Of a DNA stretch of 64,000 bases, positions 35,194 through 42,503 are shown one piece after another. The position numbers and the translations under genes are program-made. The notes below the pieces were generated by a model that saw nothing but the letters and a program-made list of their open reading frames with translations, was not told where the DNA came from and ran no database searches. The DNA is from an uncultured Porphyromonadaceae bacterium (lineage in GTDB: Bacteria; Bacteroidota; Bacteroidia; Bacteroidales; Muribaculaceae). Position 1 is the stretch's first letter; each line of letters starts with the position of its first letter. The stretch covers positions 1-64,000 of the forward strand of contig CABUWI010000009.1 of the NCBI GenBank assembly GCA_902495245.1, in the 5' to 3' direction.

Positions 35194-36201
35194 ATGCCTA
35201 TGGACGACCCGACAATCGGCACCGTAGCCGTCATGGGCGGAGGCAGCTGGGCCACCGCCCTGGCTAAGATTCTGCTGCGCAACTGCCGCACCATCGTGTG
35301 GTACATGCGCCGCGACGACCGCATAGCCGAATTTCGCGAATGCGGCCACAACCCGGCCTATCTGAGCGACGTCGAGTTTGACGTGAACCGCATTCACTTC
35401 ACCTCAGACATTAACGAGGCCGTGCGTATGGCCGATACCATATTGCTGGCAATGCCGTCGCCCTACTTCCTCAGCCACATGGCCAAAATCACCGAGCCGC
35501 TGAGCGGCAAGACGGTCATCTCGGCCATCAAGGGCATCGTGCCCGAGGTGAACAAGACCGTGGCCGAATACATGGTCGAGCACTATGGCGTCGACAAGAA
35601 CCGCATGCTCGTCATCGGCGGCCCCTGCCATGCCGAAGAGATTGCCCTTGACCGCGTGAGCTATCTCACCATCGGCTGCGCCGACGAGGCATGCGCCGAG
35701 GCGCTGAGCCGCTGCATGACCTCACACAGCCTGCGCACCATCATCTCGCCCGACGTGCAGGGCATCGAATATGCCGCCGTGCTGAAAAACGTCTACGCAA
35801 TCGTGGCCGGCATTATCCACGGCATGAAAGGCGGCGACAACTTCACGGCCATGATGGTCAGCAACGCAATTCGCGAGATGGAACGCTTTATCGACGCCGT
35901 CGACTTCCGCCCCCGCAACATCTGCGACTCCGTCTATCTTGGCGACCTGCTGGTTACGTCATATTCCAAATTCTCGCGCAACCACAACTTCGGCTCCATG
36001 ATAGGCAAGGGCTACTCCGTTCTGGCCGCCCGCATGGAGATGGAGCAGACGGCCGAAGGCTATTACGGCACCAAGTGCATTCACGAAATCAATGAAGAAT
36101 ACAGAGTCGAGATGCCGATTCTCGACGGGCTCTACGCCATTCTCTACGAAGGCCAGATGCCCCGCCGCGCAATGGCCCGCATCGCGACGACACTGACATG
36201 A
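35194..36201 (+). CDS. gpsA: Glycerol-3-phosphate dehydrogenase [NAD(P)+]
   Basis: Reduces dihydroxyacetone phosphate to sn-glycerol 3-phosphate, the backbone of phospholipids. The 335-aa protein has the dinucleotide loop VAVMGGGSWATALAKIL near the N-terminus, then LLAMPSPYF, ISAIKGIVPE, VIGGPCHAEE and the catalytic-lysine region AAVLKNVYAIVAGIIHG. The C-terminal helical domain is typical. It overlaps pgi by 4 bp. Confidence 0.95.
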   Translation: MPMDDPTIGTVAVMGGGSWATALAKILLRNCRTIVWYMRRDDRIAEFRECGHNPAYLSDVEFDVNRIHFTSDINEAVRMADTILLAMPSPYFLSHMAKITEPLSGKTVISAIKGIVPEVNKTVAEYMVEHYGVDKNRMLVIGGPCHAEEIALDRVSYLTIGCADEACAEALSRCMTSHSLRTIISPDVQGIEYAAVLKNVYAIVAGIIHGMKGGDNFTAMMVSNAIREMERFIDAVDFRPRNICDSVYLGDLLVTSYSKFSRNHNFGSMIGKGYSVLAARMEMEQTAEGYYGTKCIHEINEEYRVEMPILDGLYAILYEGQMPRRAMARIATTLT

Positions 36202-37565
36202 CCCCCGAAACTATAAAACAACACATCAATTTACTTATGGAAACATTTGACATCAATATCAAAGACGCCGCCCTCGGCGACGTTACGCTCGACACCATCG
36301 AGGCCATGCGCCCCGAGGCTGACGCCGCGCTGCAGACCGTGCTCAAAGGCACCGGCGCCGGCAACGACTTTCTCGGCTGGGTAAACCTCCCCTCGGCCAC
36401 TCTCGATTCAGACCTGGTTGAAGAAATCACCTCCGTGGCCAACGTGCTGCGCGCAGAGTGCGAGGCCGTTGTGTGCATCGGCATCGGCGGCAGCTATCTC
36501 GGCGCAAAGGCCGTGATCGAAGCACTGAAAAACCAGTTCGCCCCCACCAAGCCCGAAATTCTCTTCGCCGGCCAGAACATCGGCGAAGACTATCTGGCCG
36601 AAATGATGGACTATCTTCAGGACAAACGCTTCGGCATCATCGTAATCTCCAAGTCGGGCACGACCACCGAGCCCGCCATCGCTTTCCGCCTTCTGCGCGC
36701 CATGCTCGAAAAGAAAGTAGGCCGCGAAGAGGCAGCCAAGCTCACCGTGGCCATCACCGACGCCAAGCGCGGCGCCCTGCGCACGCTGGCCACTGACGAG
36801 GGCTATGCCACGTTCGTCATCGACGACAACGTCGGCGGCCGCTTCTCGGTGCTCTCGCCCGTAGGCCTGCTTCCCATCGCAGTGGCCGGCTTCAACATTC
36901 GCGCCCTGCTTCAGGGCGCCGCCGACATGGAACAGATCTGCGCCAAACCCGGCAATCCCGCCGAGCTCTACGCCATGACCCGCAACGCCCTCTATCGCTC
37001 GGGCAAGAAGACGGAGATTCTCGTAAACTACAACCCCAAACTCCACTTCTTCGGCGAATGGTGGAAACAGCTCTACGGCGAAAGCGAAGGCAAGGACCAC
37101 AAGGGCATCTTCCCCGCCGCTGTCGACAACTCCACCGACCTCCACTCGATGGGCCAGTGGATTCAGGACGGCGAGCGCACCATCTTCGAAACCGTCATCA
37201 GCGTCGAGAACCAGCACCGCGAAGTGGTCATTCCCTCAGACGAGGCCAACCTTGACGGCCTGAACTTCATTGCCGGCAAACACGTTGACCACGTCAACAA
37301 GATGGCCGAGCTGGGCACACGCCTGGCCCACATTGACGGCGGAGTGCCCAACACCACCGTTACCATCTCCGAGCTAAGCGAATACACCCTCGGCCAGCTC
37401 ATCTACTTCTTCGAGATGTCGGTCGGCATCAGCGGCTATCTGCTCGGCGTCAACCCCTTCAACCAGCCCGGCGTCGAAGCCTACAAGCGCAACATGTTCG
37501 CCCTCCTGGCCAAGCCCGGCTACGAAAAGGAGACCGAAGCAATCCGCGCCCGCCTCGCAAAGTAA
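36198..37565 (+). CDS. pgi: Glucose-6-phosphate isomerase
   Basis: Interconverts glucose 6-phosphate and fructose 6-phosphate. At 455 aa it is the short bacterial form. Phosphate-binding loops are CIGIGGSYLGAKAV and VISKSGTTTEPAIAFRLLR. DDNVGGRFSVLSPVGLLP contains the family signature, and the C-terminal catalytic region includes NPFNQPGVEAYK. It is the last gene of the gltX operon. An alternative start 39 bp downstream (METFDIN) is possible. Confidence 0.95.
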   Translation: MTPETIKQHINLLMETFDINIKDAALGDVTLDTIEAMRPEADAALQTVLKGTGAGNDFLGWVNLPSATLDSDLVEEITSVANVLRAECEAVVCIGIGGSYLGAKAVIEALKNQFAPTKPEILFAGQNIGEDYLAEMMDYLQDKRFGIIVISKSGTTTEPAIAFRLLRAMLEKKVGREEAAKLTVAITDAKRGALRTLATDEGYATFVIDDNVGGRFSVLSPVGLLPIAVAGFNIRALLQGAADMEQICAKPGNPAELYAMTRNALYRSGKKTEILVNYNPKLHFFGEWWKQLYGESEGKDHKGIFPAAVDNSTDLHSMGQWIQDGERTIFETVISVENQHREVVIPSDEANLDGLNFIAGKHVDHVNKMAELGTRLAHIDGGVPNTTVTISELSEYTLGQLIYFFEMSVGISGYLLGVNPFNQPGVEAYKRNMFALLAKPGYEKETEAIRARLAK

Positions 37566-37587
37566 TCCCAAAGCTACTGACTACGCA

Positions 37588-37622
37588 AGTGGCCGCCTTT
37601 CCCGGGACGGCCACTCGTTTTT
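37588..37622 (+). terminator. Terminator of the gltX-pgi operon
   Basis: AGTGGCCG and CGGCCACT form a perfect 8-bp stem around a 12-nt loop, followed by CGTTTTTTC. It lies 22 bp after the pgi stop. Confidence 0.88.
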
Positions 37623-37640
37623 TCGATATTCGGCTTAATC

Positions 37641-38006
37641 TCAGACGCCGAGAACAATTGCCGGGTCTATCTGAAGCCGCTGACTTATCGCACGGGCCTG
37701 CGACAACGTCGGCTGCCGTTTGCCCGAAAGATATTCACATATGCGCGACGGATTTATTCCTAAAAGTTTGGACAACGACACTTGCGTGAGTCCCATCTCA
37801 TACATGCGCAACTTCATCACGTCGACCAACGACGGCTTTTCAATCGGATAATGCTCTTCGTCATAATCCGCGACGAGATTGCCCAAAAGCGTCAGTTCAA
37901 TCATCTGAGGGTCATCGGCCGGAGTATCTTCAGGCAGTGAAAGCATCAGTTGCTCAACACGCCTCAGCGCGCCTTGATACTGCATTTCATTCTCAATCTT
38001 AGTCAT
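37641..38006 (-). CDS. higA: HigA-type antitoxin, XRE family
   Basis: A 121-aa antitoxin with an N-terminal helical toxin-binding region and a C-terminal helix-turn-helix (MGLTQVSLSKLLGINPSRICEYLSGKRQP, in two parts: MGLTQVSLSKLLG and INPSRICEYLSGKRQP). It would bind the partner toxin and repress its own operon. It starts 12 bp after the toxin gene in the toxin-first order typical of higBA. Confidence 0.9.
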   Translation of the reverse strand: MTKIENEMQYQGALRRVEQLMLSLPEDTPADDPQMIELTLLGNLVADYDEEHYPIEKPSLVDVMKLRMYEMGLTQVSLSKLLGINPSRICEYLSGKRQPTLSQARAISQRLQIDPAIVLGV

Positions 38007-38018
38007 AGTCTGTATTCT

Positions 38019-38312
38019 TCAAATGGTTGAACAATCAATTCTGTCATACTCTGCATGCGTGCCGATAAACCGCACAAGAACAAACTGAGGAACAAATTTG
38101 ATAACAACCACCATGCGAAAATCGTTCCCCTTGATATTGAAAACATAGTGTTGATTCCCGACATAGTCGACCGAATTAAATGTCGCCTTTATGTCAGCAA
38201 ACGAATGCCACTGCGCCCGTTTAACTGTCGCAACCCAGTTTTGAAGCGCTGTCTTCGCAGCCGGGTTCTGCTCATAATAGAGCCTGATTGTCCGTTCAGC
38301 AATTATTCTCAT
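38019..38312 (-). CDS. higB: HigB-type mRNA interferase toxin
   Basis: A 97-aa RelE-fold toxin expected to cut ribosome-bound mRNA. The HigB_toxin family pattern is plain: MRIIAERTIRLYYEQNP, AQWHSFADIKATF, VGNQHYVFNIKGNDFRMVV and VRFIGTHAEYDRID. The ATG at 38312 is chosen over a TTG 9 bp upstream that lies next to the -7 box. The pair sits between pgi and the permuted-papain gene, the kind of small intergenic site where toxin-antitoxin modules insert. Confidence 0.92.
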   Translation of the reverse strand: MRIIAERTIRLYYEQNPAAKTALQNWVATVKRAQWHSFADIKATFNSVDYVGNQHYVFNIKGNDFRMVVVIKFVPQFVLVRFIGTHAEYDRIDCSTI

Positions 38313-38318
38313 GCGTTG

Positions 38319-38350
38319 CAAATTTACAAATAAAATTTCATATCCGCAAA
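38319..38350 (-). promoter_or_regulatory. Promoter of higBA
   Basis: On the reverse strand TTTG (38350-38347), a 20-bp spacer and TAAATTTG (38326-38319) make a perfect promoter only 6 bp before the toxin ATG. The mRNA would be almost leaderless. Confidence 0.7.
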
Positions 38351-38392
38351 TTCTCTATAAAGATTGTTCATGAAATACAATGCAAAGCCAAA

Positions 38393-38998
38393 TTATTTGC
38401 GTGAGCATTGGTTGAGAAGGTCGGCGGGATAGATGTAGCTGTTGTTTCTCAGATTGGAGAAACGGCGGCAGCCTGTCTGCTCTAACGCATAGACTACCAG
38501 CTCGGTGCAGTATAAGGCCGAGGCGTCGTTGTGGTTGAATTCGAAATCAAAAGGCACTGCCGCCTGCAGCAGCGAGTCTAAGATCTGACGCAGCGCCGCC
38601 GTGTCGACCGGGCAAGGCGCCTGAGCGACATAGAGGCAGTATGTGCCGTTGTTGCTGACATATTGCTCGGGCGTTTCAGATACGACCCGTTTGGCAACGG
38701 TCGACGCGTGGACCAGCCTGACCTCGCCGCCGGTGCGCACCACGAGGCCGCAATGAGAGGGCGTGAGGTCGGAAAATTCAAGATTTTTCGCGCCTGTCAG
38801 AGTGCGCACTGCAACGGACTCCCATGCGTCTCCGACGCTGAAAAAGATATCGCCGGTGCGCCACTGCGTCGTGTCTGCGCCGACATATGCCGGCCGTCTG
38901 AAATACACGCAGGCGCCCGCGACGGCTACAAGCAAAAAGAGCAGACCGGCGCCCGCGAGCACCGCCCGCACTGCGACAGTCTTACTCTTTCTGCTCAT
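38393..38998 (-). CDS. YiiX/YebB-like permuted papain-fold hydrolase
   Basis: A 201-aa protein with one N-terminal membrane anchor (about 11-32) and an extracytoplasmic permuted NlpC/P60-like domain. The expected catalytic residues are His82 in PSHCGLVV and Cys164 in LYCTELVVYAL, with GDIFFSVGD before them. The family includes amidases and peptidases acting on cell wall or lipidated substrates, and the target here is unknown. It stands alone between the higBA module and the following lipoprotein pair. Confidence 0.85.
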   Translation of the reverse strand: MSRKSKTVAVRAVLAGAGLLFLLVAVAGACVYFRRPAYVGADTTQWRTGDIFFSVGDAWESVAVRTLTGAKNLEFSDLTPSHCGLVVRTGGEVRLVHASTVAKRVVSETPEQYVSNNGTYCLYVAQAPCPVDTAALRQILDSLLQAAVPFDFEFNHNDASALYCTELVVYALEQTGCRRFSNLRNNSYIYPADLLNQCSRK

Positions 38999-39016
38999 AG
39001 GGTTAAGTGTAGGGAA

Positions 39017-39436
39017 TTATTCCTTGCAGAGCCGGTGAATGTAGTTCGCTGCCACGCCGCCGAAAGTCAGAAGCAGATATAGCCAGCTGCCCCATGCAAG
39101 CGAAATGCCCGAAGGAAGCGAAACGGCCATAAGCAGGCACATAATCAACGAGGCCGCAAAACAGATGCCGTTAAAGTGCTCTTTGAGAACGCCGTCGAAC
39201 TTAAAGTCGATAAAACGGGCTGCAATAATCAGCGCGGGCGCGATAATCATCAATGCCCCCAGCACGCGTTGAAACCCCAGTCCCTTGGCCTTGAATATCA
39301 GCTCGAAGCCGTTGGCCTGCGCTTTGCCGGCGATATCTACGGCCGGGCACAAGGCGAAAAAGACGAGCATCAGCGCCGCGAGTACAATATTGACAAGCGC
39401 TTTGTTCTTCTCAATCGTTTTAATTAAATCGTTCAT
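39017..39436 (-). CDS. Small four-helix membrane protein of unknown function
   Basis: A 139-aa protein starting MNDLIKTIEKNKALVN with four hydrophobic segments (about 13-30, 50-70, 85-105 and 112-130). I recognise no family. The ATG at 39436 is preferred over a frame running through the upstream hairpin. It lies 68 bp downstream of a lipoprotein gene on the same strand with a hairpin between them, so expression may be reduced relative to that gene. Confidence 0.7.
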   Translation of the reverse strand: MNDLIKTIEKNKALVNIVLAALMLVFFALCPAVDIAGKAQANGFELIFKAKGLGFQRVLGALMIIAPALIIAARFIDFKFDGVLKEHFNGICFAASLIMCLLMAVSLPSGISLAWGSWLYLLLTFGGVAANYIHRLCKE

Positions 39437-39452
39437 GGTGAAATCGAAATAT

Positions 39453-39490
39453 GAGCCGGCAGCACGTCCATAGTGGAGGGCTACCGGCTC
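39453..39490 (-). terminator. Hairpin between the lipoprotein and membrane protein genes
   Basis: GAGCCGG and CCGGCTC form a 7-bp stem around a 24-nt loop in the 68-bp gap between the two genes. No strong T-run follows, so it may be a weak terminator or an mRNA processing or stability structure. Confidence 0.5.
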
Positions 39491-39504
39491 GTTCGTTGAA
39501 GGGT

Positions 39505-40143
39505 TTAGCGGCGGAATTCGAGTTTGAGAGTGGCGATTTTCGGGCATGACTCCGCGTCAGACTTTCCGAAGTGGAACGAGTCGAACTTGACGGCGCTGCC
39601 GGCGGGAACTACCACCTTGCCGTCTCGGTTCTCGACATTGACAGAGCCGATACGTTCGTCATAAACTTCCTGACCTTCGGCATCATAGCCGACAATGTGC
39701 ACGCCCTCGGATGGGAGGACATAGTCAAGCTCGGTTACAATCTCGGCGGCTGCCTCGGCCTTGCCGTTGACGTTGAATGCCGGGGTCAGGTCAGATTTGC
39801 TGAAAAAGCGGTCGAACTGCAGCGACACGGGTTCCGTTATCTTGAATTCGCTTTCTGCGAACTCAACGGGCTTGCCGTCGAGCGACTTTGCCGCCTCTTC
39901 GATTTTGCCGGCCCATTCTTCCTGCATCTTTTCTGCCTTTTCGAGGAACTTGGCCTTGTCGGCCTCCGACTTGATGTTTTCGGCCTCGGCTTTAAGCGCG
40001 TCTTTTGCGCTTACAAACTTACCGTAGGTTTCGGGAAGCGAGCCAAAGAGCGGGGTTTCTGACGAGCTGCCGCCACCTGAACAAGAGAACATTGCGGGTG
40101 CGAGAATGGCAGCAATAGCCGCCAGCTTGATGAATTTCTTCAT
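39505..40143 (-). CDS. Lipoprotein of unknown function
   Basis: A 212-aa lipoprotein (MKKFIKLAAIAAILAPAMFSCSGGG, given as MKKFIKLAAIAAILAP then AMFSCSGGG, lipidated Cys20). A Lys/Glu/Ala-rich helical segment (about 40-85) resembles a coiled coil. A beta-rich C-terminal half follows (SLQFDRFFSK, TELDYVLPS, VVPAGSAVKFDSFHF). I do not recognise the family. The ATG at 40143 is chosen because it gives a perfect lipoprotein signal. An unusual repeat array lies upstream of its promoter. Confidence 0.75.
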   Translation of the reverse strand: MKKFIKLAAIAAILAPAMFSCSGGGSSSETPLFGSLPETYGKFVSAKDALKAEAENIKSEADKAKFLEKAEKMQEEWAGKIEEAAKSLDGKPVEFAESEFKITEPVSLQFDRFFSKSDLTPAFNVNGKAEAAAEIVTELDYVLPSEGVHIVGYDAEGQEVYDERIGSVNVENRDGKVVVPAGSAVKFDSFHFGKSDAESCPKIATLKLEFRR

Positions 40144-40184
40144 GACTTGAAAAATGATTGGTTTGTTAAAAGGGTTATCGCCAA

Positions 40185-40192
40185 CAAAGGTA
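40185..40192 (-). promoter_or_regulatory. -7 promoter box for the lipoprotein gene
   Basis: TACCTTTG on the reverse strand matches TAnnTTTG and lies 41 bp before the ATG. There is no TTG at the -33 distance. That position begins the direct-repeat array at 40215-40271, which suggests activator dependence. Confidence 0.5.
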
Positions 40193-40214
40193 GGCACAAA
40201 AGGCCGGCCGTCGG

Positions 40215-40271
40215 GTTACCATGCGTAAATAAAAGAGTAACCGAGCGTAAACCTCCGTAACAAAGCGTAAA
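40215..40271 (-). promoter_or_regulatory. Three direct repeats in activator position
   Basis: Three 15-bp repeats of TTTACGCnnnGTTAC on the reverse strand lie at 40257-40271 (TTTACGCTTTGTTAC), 40237-40251 (TTTACGCTCGGTTAC) and 40215-40229 (TTTACGCATGGTAAC). Their starts are 20 and 22 bp apart, about two helical turns, and they begin where the -33 element should be. This looks like a binding array for a transcriptional activator. Confidence 0.6.
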
Positions 40272-40328
40272 ATATACCGTCGCAATCAGTACAGACCGCT
40301 GACGACGAGGCGAATAGGCGGTTCGCCG

Positions 40329-40685
40329 TCAATCGAGACCGAGGGCGGCGCGGAGGCGGCGTGAGAGGCCGCGGGCGGTGCAGAGGCGCGCGTGGGCAAT
40401 GATTTGGCGCTCGACGTCGCGGGGCACGTCGCCGTTGAAGTCGATTGAAATCCAATGGCGTTTGTTCATGTGATAGCCGGGGCGCACGGAGGCGTAGCGG
40501 CTCTGCAGCTCGACCGAGAATTCAGGGTCGACCTTGACGTTATAGAAATCCCATCGGCCCGACAGCTCCATCAGGCAGAACATCTTGCCGCCGATTTCGA
40601 GGGCCAGAGTGTCGGGGCCGAACGGACAGCGCTCGGTGGCGTGGGGCAGAGAAAGACCGTATTCGCGGACTTCTTCGATATTCAT
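40329..40685 (-). CDS. MmcQ/YjbR family protein
   Basis: A 118-aa CyaY-like fold protein of the MmcQ/YjbR family (MNIEEVREYGLSLPHATERCPFG, given as MNIEEVREYGLS and LPHATERCPFG). Further motifs are LALEIGGKMFCL, LKVDPE-like VKVDPEFSVEL, and GYHMNKRHWISIDFNGDV, the family's most typical stretch. Some members bind DNA, but the role is not established. It overlaps ispF by 4 bp and is the last gene of the porV-ispF run. Confidence 0.9.
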   Translation of the reverse strand: MNIEEVREYGLSLPHATERCPFGPDTLALEIGGKMFCLMELSGRWDFYNVKVDPEFSVELQSRYASVRPGYHMNKRHWISIDFNGDVPRDVERQIIAHARLCTARGLSRRLRAALGLD

Positions 40686-41167
40686 TCCTTGACAATGAGA
40701 GCCGAGGCCTGGGCGGCGATGCCCTCGCGTCGGCCGGTAAATCCGAGCTTTTCGGTTGTCGTGGCCTTGACCGATACGCAATCGGTGTCGAGGCCGAGGT
40801 CAGCGGCTACGGTCGAGCGCATGCGCTCGATGTAGGGCAGCAGCTTTGGCGCCTGGGCAATTATGGTGATGTCGACGTTGACGGGGCGGTAGCCCTTTTC
40901 TGCCAACAGCTCGACAACGCGGCGCAGCAACACGCGCGAATCCGCGCCCTTGTAGGTCGGGTCGGTGTCGGGAAAGTGATAGCCGATGTCGCGCAAGGCG
41001 GCGGCGCCTAACAGGGCATCGCAGAGGGCGTGGAGAGCCACGTCGGCGTCGCTGTGGCCAAGCAGCCCGAGGTCATGGTCAACCTTGACTCCGCAGAGCC
41101 AAAGTTCGCGGTCGGGCGCAAAACGGTGAACATCGAATCCGTTGCCGATTCTGAATGCGGGAGTCAT
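40682..41167 (-). CDS. ispF: 2-C-methyl-D-erythritol 2,4-cyclodiphosphate synthase
   Basis: Forms the cyclic diphosphate of the MEP isoprenoid pathway. The 161-aa protein has the zinc residues in GNGFDVHRF, HSDADVALHALCDALLGA and DIGYHFPDTDPTYKGADS. The C-terminal VSVKATTTEKLGFTGRREGIAAQA binds the cytidine nucleotide (read as VSVKATTTEKLG and FTGRREGIAAQA). The start is 6 bp after the porV stop. dxr of the same pathway lies 23 kb away. Confidence 0.96.
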   Translation of the reverse strand: MTPAFRIGNGFDVHRFAPDRELWLCGVKVDHDLGLLGHSDADVALHALCDALLGAAALRDIGYHFPDTDPTYKGADSRVLLRRVVELLAEKGYRPVNVDITIIAQAPKLLPYIERMRSTVAADLGLDTDCVSVKATTTEKLGFTGRREGIAAQASALIVKE

Positions 41168-41173
41168 TGAAGG

Positions 41174-42379
41174 TCAGCGTTTTTTGAACAGGTCTTTGAT
41201 GCCGTCCATGTCGAACGTCAGCGAGAAGCGCAGCGTCGAGTCGAGGGGCGACGAGGCGGCCGTGGCCACCATATAGCTGGCGTCGAGGCGCACCACTTTC
41301 AGCGCGAAGCCGGCGCCGAAACCGAGATACTGGCGGTTGCCCTTGTTGGGGTGTTCGTAGAAATAGCCGGCGCGCACGAAGAACTGGTCGTTATAGCTGT
41401 ATTCAGCGCCGAGGCTGAAACGGATTTCCTGCAGCTCCTCTTTGGCCGAACCGTCGGCAAAGCTCTTGAAGATGCCGCTGATTGACGACATGTTCTGCCA
41501 GTCGCGCGTGGCCTTGGCAAAGGCGGCCTGGCCCTCTTCCGTTTCCATGTCGTAGTCGTTTTCGCGCGGCATGGTGGGCACCATGATTTTGCTCAGGTCG
41601 AGGTTGAACGACAGCAGATGGTAGTCGGCCAGCGGGAAGGTGAAAGCCGTGCCCAGTCGCAGCTGCGCGGGCAGGAACGCCGGATTGGCGCCGCGGTCAT
41701 AGTTGACTTTCGAGCCGATGTTTGACAGGTTGAAGCCCAACGACCACTGACACTCATTGCGTCCGATTACGGGGAACGTCGTGTAATAACCGCCGATGTC
41801 GGCCGCGAAAGCGCTGGCGCCCACAGTCTGGCCGCCCTCCGATTCGCTCTCGGTGAAGCCGAGGTCGGAATAGATATATCGGAAAGCCACACCCATCGAG
41901 AACTTTTCGGAGAGTTTGCGGCTATAGCCCACGTCAACGGCCATTTCATAGGGGTTGAGCGTCATCACGGGCGAGCCCTCGCCGTTGCCTCTCGAGCTGA
42001 CCTCGCCAAGCGAGAAATAGCGCAGCGAAGCGGAGATTGCCTGATTGTCGCCCGAGCCGATTTTCCAATAGCCTGAAACGTTAGCCAGGAAAATGTCGTT
42101 GACGAGTTTGCGCAGCCACGGCGTGTAGCTGAGCGACACTCCGGCCGACGAATAGGCAAAAGCATATTTCGACGGGTTCCAGAACTGCGAGTTGCAGTCG
42201 GGGTCGGAGGCCACGCCGAGGTCGCCCATCGAGGCGCCGCGGGCGTCGGGGGCGATGTCGAGCGAGTTCACACCCGTCTGAATCGGGTTGAAATCGTTGG
42301 CGGCATTATAGTCTGATGCCGAAACCGCCAGCGAAGCGGCTCCCGCAAGCATAGTCGCGATAGAGATTTTGCGTATCAT
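41174..42379 (-). CDS. porV: Type IX secretion outer-membrane protein PorV
   Basis: A 401-aa outer-membrane beta-barrel of the PorV (LptO) type, the shuttle that carries type IX substrates from the translocon to the attachment complex. It has a signal peptide (MIRKISIATMLAGAASLAVSA). Family-like stretches are LDIAPDARGASMGDLGVASD, FWNPSKYAFAYSSAGVSLSY, SLRYFSLGEVSS and YSRKLSEKFSMGVAFRYI. The alternating polar and hydrophobic strands continue to a terminal LRFSLTFDMDG. Its presence supports reading the tails of other exported proteins here as type IX signals. The ATG at 42379 is chosen for the signal peptide. Confidence 0.9.
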   Translation of the reverse strand: MIRKISIATMLAGAASLAVSASDYNAANDFNPIQTGVNSLDIAPDARGASMGDLGVASDPDCNSQFWNPSKYAFAYSSAGVSLSYTPWLRKLVNDIFLANVSGYWKIGSGDNQAISASLRYFSLGEVSSRGNGEGSPVMTLNPYEMAVDVGYSRKLSEKFSMGVAFRYIYSDLGFTESESEGGQTVGASAFAADIGGYYTTFPVIGRNECQWSLGFNLSNIGSKVNYDRGANPAFLPAQLRLGTAFTFPLADYHLLSFNLDLSKIMVPTMPRENDYDMETEEGQAAFAKATRDWQNMSSISGIFKSFADGSAKEELQEIRFSLGAEYSYNDQFFVRAGYFYEHPNKGNRQYLGFGAGFALKVVRLDASYMVATAASSPLDSTLRFSLTFDMDGIKDLFKKR

Positions 42380-42436
42380 ACAGAAAGAAAACGCCCCCAC
42401 CGCCCCGATTATTGCCCGAGGCATAAAAAAGAGGTA

Positions 42437-42482
42437 TAAAAAAACGGAGTCGGAGTCCGCAAAAGCGGCGTCCGGCTCCGTC
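42437..42482 (-). terminator. Terminator of the secreted protein gene at 42.5 kb
   Basis: On the reverse strand a 17-bp stem with GU pairs, between ACGGAGCCGGACGCCGC and GCGGACTCCGACTCCGT, surrounds the loop TTTT and is followed by a run of seven T residues. It separates the secreted protein gene from porV. Confidence 0.9.
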
Positions 42483-42503
42483 AGTCATGCAAAAAGAATG
42501 ATT

